Below are positions 63,716 through 64,000 of a DNA stretch of 64,000 bases, piece after piece; within the stretch, counting starts at the first letter, position 1; the number at the start of each line of letters is the position of its first letter. A model generated the notes under the pieces. It saw nothing but the letters and a program-made list of their open reading frames with translations, was not told the DNA's origin and searched no databases. Location of the stretch: NCBI RefSeq assembly GCF_030409555.1, contig NZ_JAUFPU010000005.1:1-64000 (forward strand), written 5' to 3'. Made by a program: the position numbers and the translations under genes. Source of the DNA: Chitinimonas viridis (lineage in GTDB: Bacteria > Pseudomonadota > Gammaproteobacteria > Burkholderiales > Chitinimonadaceae).

Positions 63716-64000
63716 ATGCGTAAAAGAAGACTATTGATCGTGGGTTGCGGCGACGTGATGCAGCGGGCCTTGCCCTGGCTGACGGCACGTTTCCGTGTCT
63801 ATGCCTTGTGTCGCAGTACCGAGCAGGCCCTGCGGCTGCGCAGCCAAGGCGTGGTGCCGGTGCGCGGCGACCTGGACCAGCGCCACAGCCTGCAACGCCT
63901 GGCTGGGCTGGCCGAGTATGTGCTGCATAGTGCCCCGCCACCCAATACCGGCAACAACGACCCGCGCAGCATGCGATTGGCCGCAATGCTCGCGCAAGGC
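63716..64000 (+). CDS. NAD(P)-binding Rossmann protein, partial (3' end outside window)
   Basis: The N-terminal 95 residues are visible. RRLLIVGCGDVMQRALPWL carries the Rossmann GxGxxxxR-like nucleotide-binding loop, followed by VYALCRSTEQALRLRSQGVVPVRGDL, as in YeeZ-like epimerase/dehydratase (extended SDR) proteins. The ATG at 63716 begins 42 bases from the divergent reductase start. The rest lies beyond base 64000. Confidence 0.75.
   Translation, partial: MRKRRLLIVGCGDVMQRALPWLTARFRVYALCRSTEQALRLRSQGVVPVRGDLDQRHSLQRLAGLAEYVLHSAPPPNTGNNDPRSMRLAAMLAQG

Overview
This window looks like chromosomal DNA from a GC-rich betaproteobacterium, perhaps close to Neisseriales/Chitinimonas-like bacteria. 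The basis is the style of the housekeeping genes (ispDF, dnaQ/rnhA, sseA, a CDP-6-deoxyglucoseen-reductase-type flavoprotein), the very high third-position GC, and the density of c-di-GMP and two-component genes. The genus is an inference. About 60 kb is uniform in composition; roughly 60.2-62.5 kb is clearly AT-richer and lies against a tRNA-Thr gene.

Layout. 1-2.9 kb: an unrecognised small protein, an ArgP-type LysR gene whose first codons are out of frame with the rest, and a cation diffusion facilitator. 2.9-7 kb: a Tat-exported PhoX-type phosphatase with a clear Pho box, a free-standing condensation/acyltransferase-fold protein and a small membrane protein. 7.3-16.8 kb: a long minus-strand series of short-overlap genes (sulfurtransferase, DMT transporter, IspF, IspD, DnaQ, RNase HI, Nudix, two GNATs, TRIC-type membrane protein, cobalamin adenosyltransferase, PLP decarboxylase). 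17-21 kb: GGDEF-EAL protein, HDOD protein and amidase. 21.6-23.6 kb: a quorum-sensing locus in LuxR-RsaL-LuxI order with a well-placed lux box. 23.7-38 kb: two glycogen loci (pgm-glgC-glgA and glgB-glgX) flanking a 1057-residue TPR hybrid kinase, an H1-like AKP-repeat protein and a SagB-type oxidoreductase.

40.9-55 kb is the most striking part: ten consecutive minus-strand signalling genes (four histidine kinases, response regulators, HD-GYP, HDOD, and a REC-PAS-GGDEF-EAL-REC protein), many overlapping, with no recognisable DNA-binding output. Divergent from it, 55.3-60.2 kb, a TonB-dependent receptor, a YfiR-type periplasmic protein, a membrane histidine kinase and a single-domain response regulator form a probable envelope-to-cytoplasm relay.

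60.2-62.5 kb is a low-GC accessory patch with two genes resembling polymorphic-toxin immunity proteins, a ~150-bp element with terminal inverted repeats and gene fragments, ending at tRNA-Thr. The window closes with a [2Fe-2S]/FAD reductase and the start of an NAD(P)-binding protein. All family assignments come from reading the translated sequence; no database search was run.
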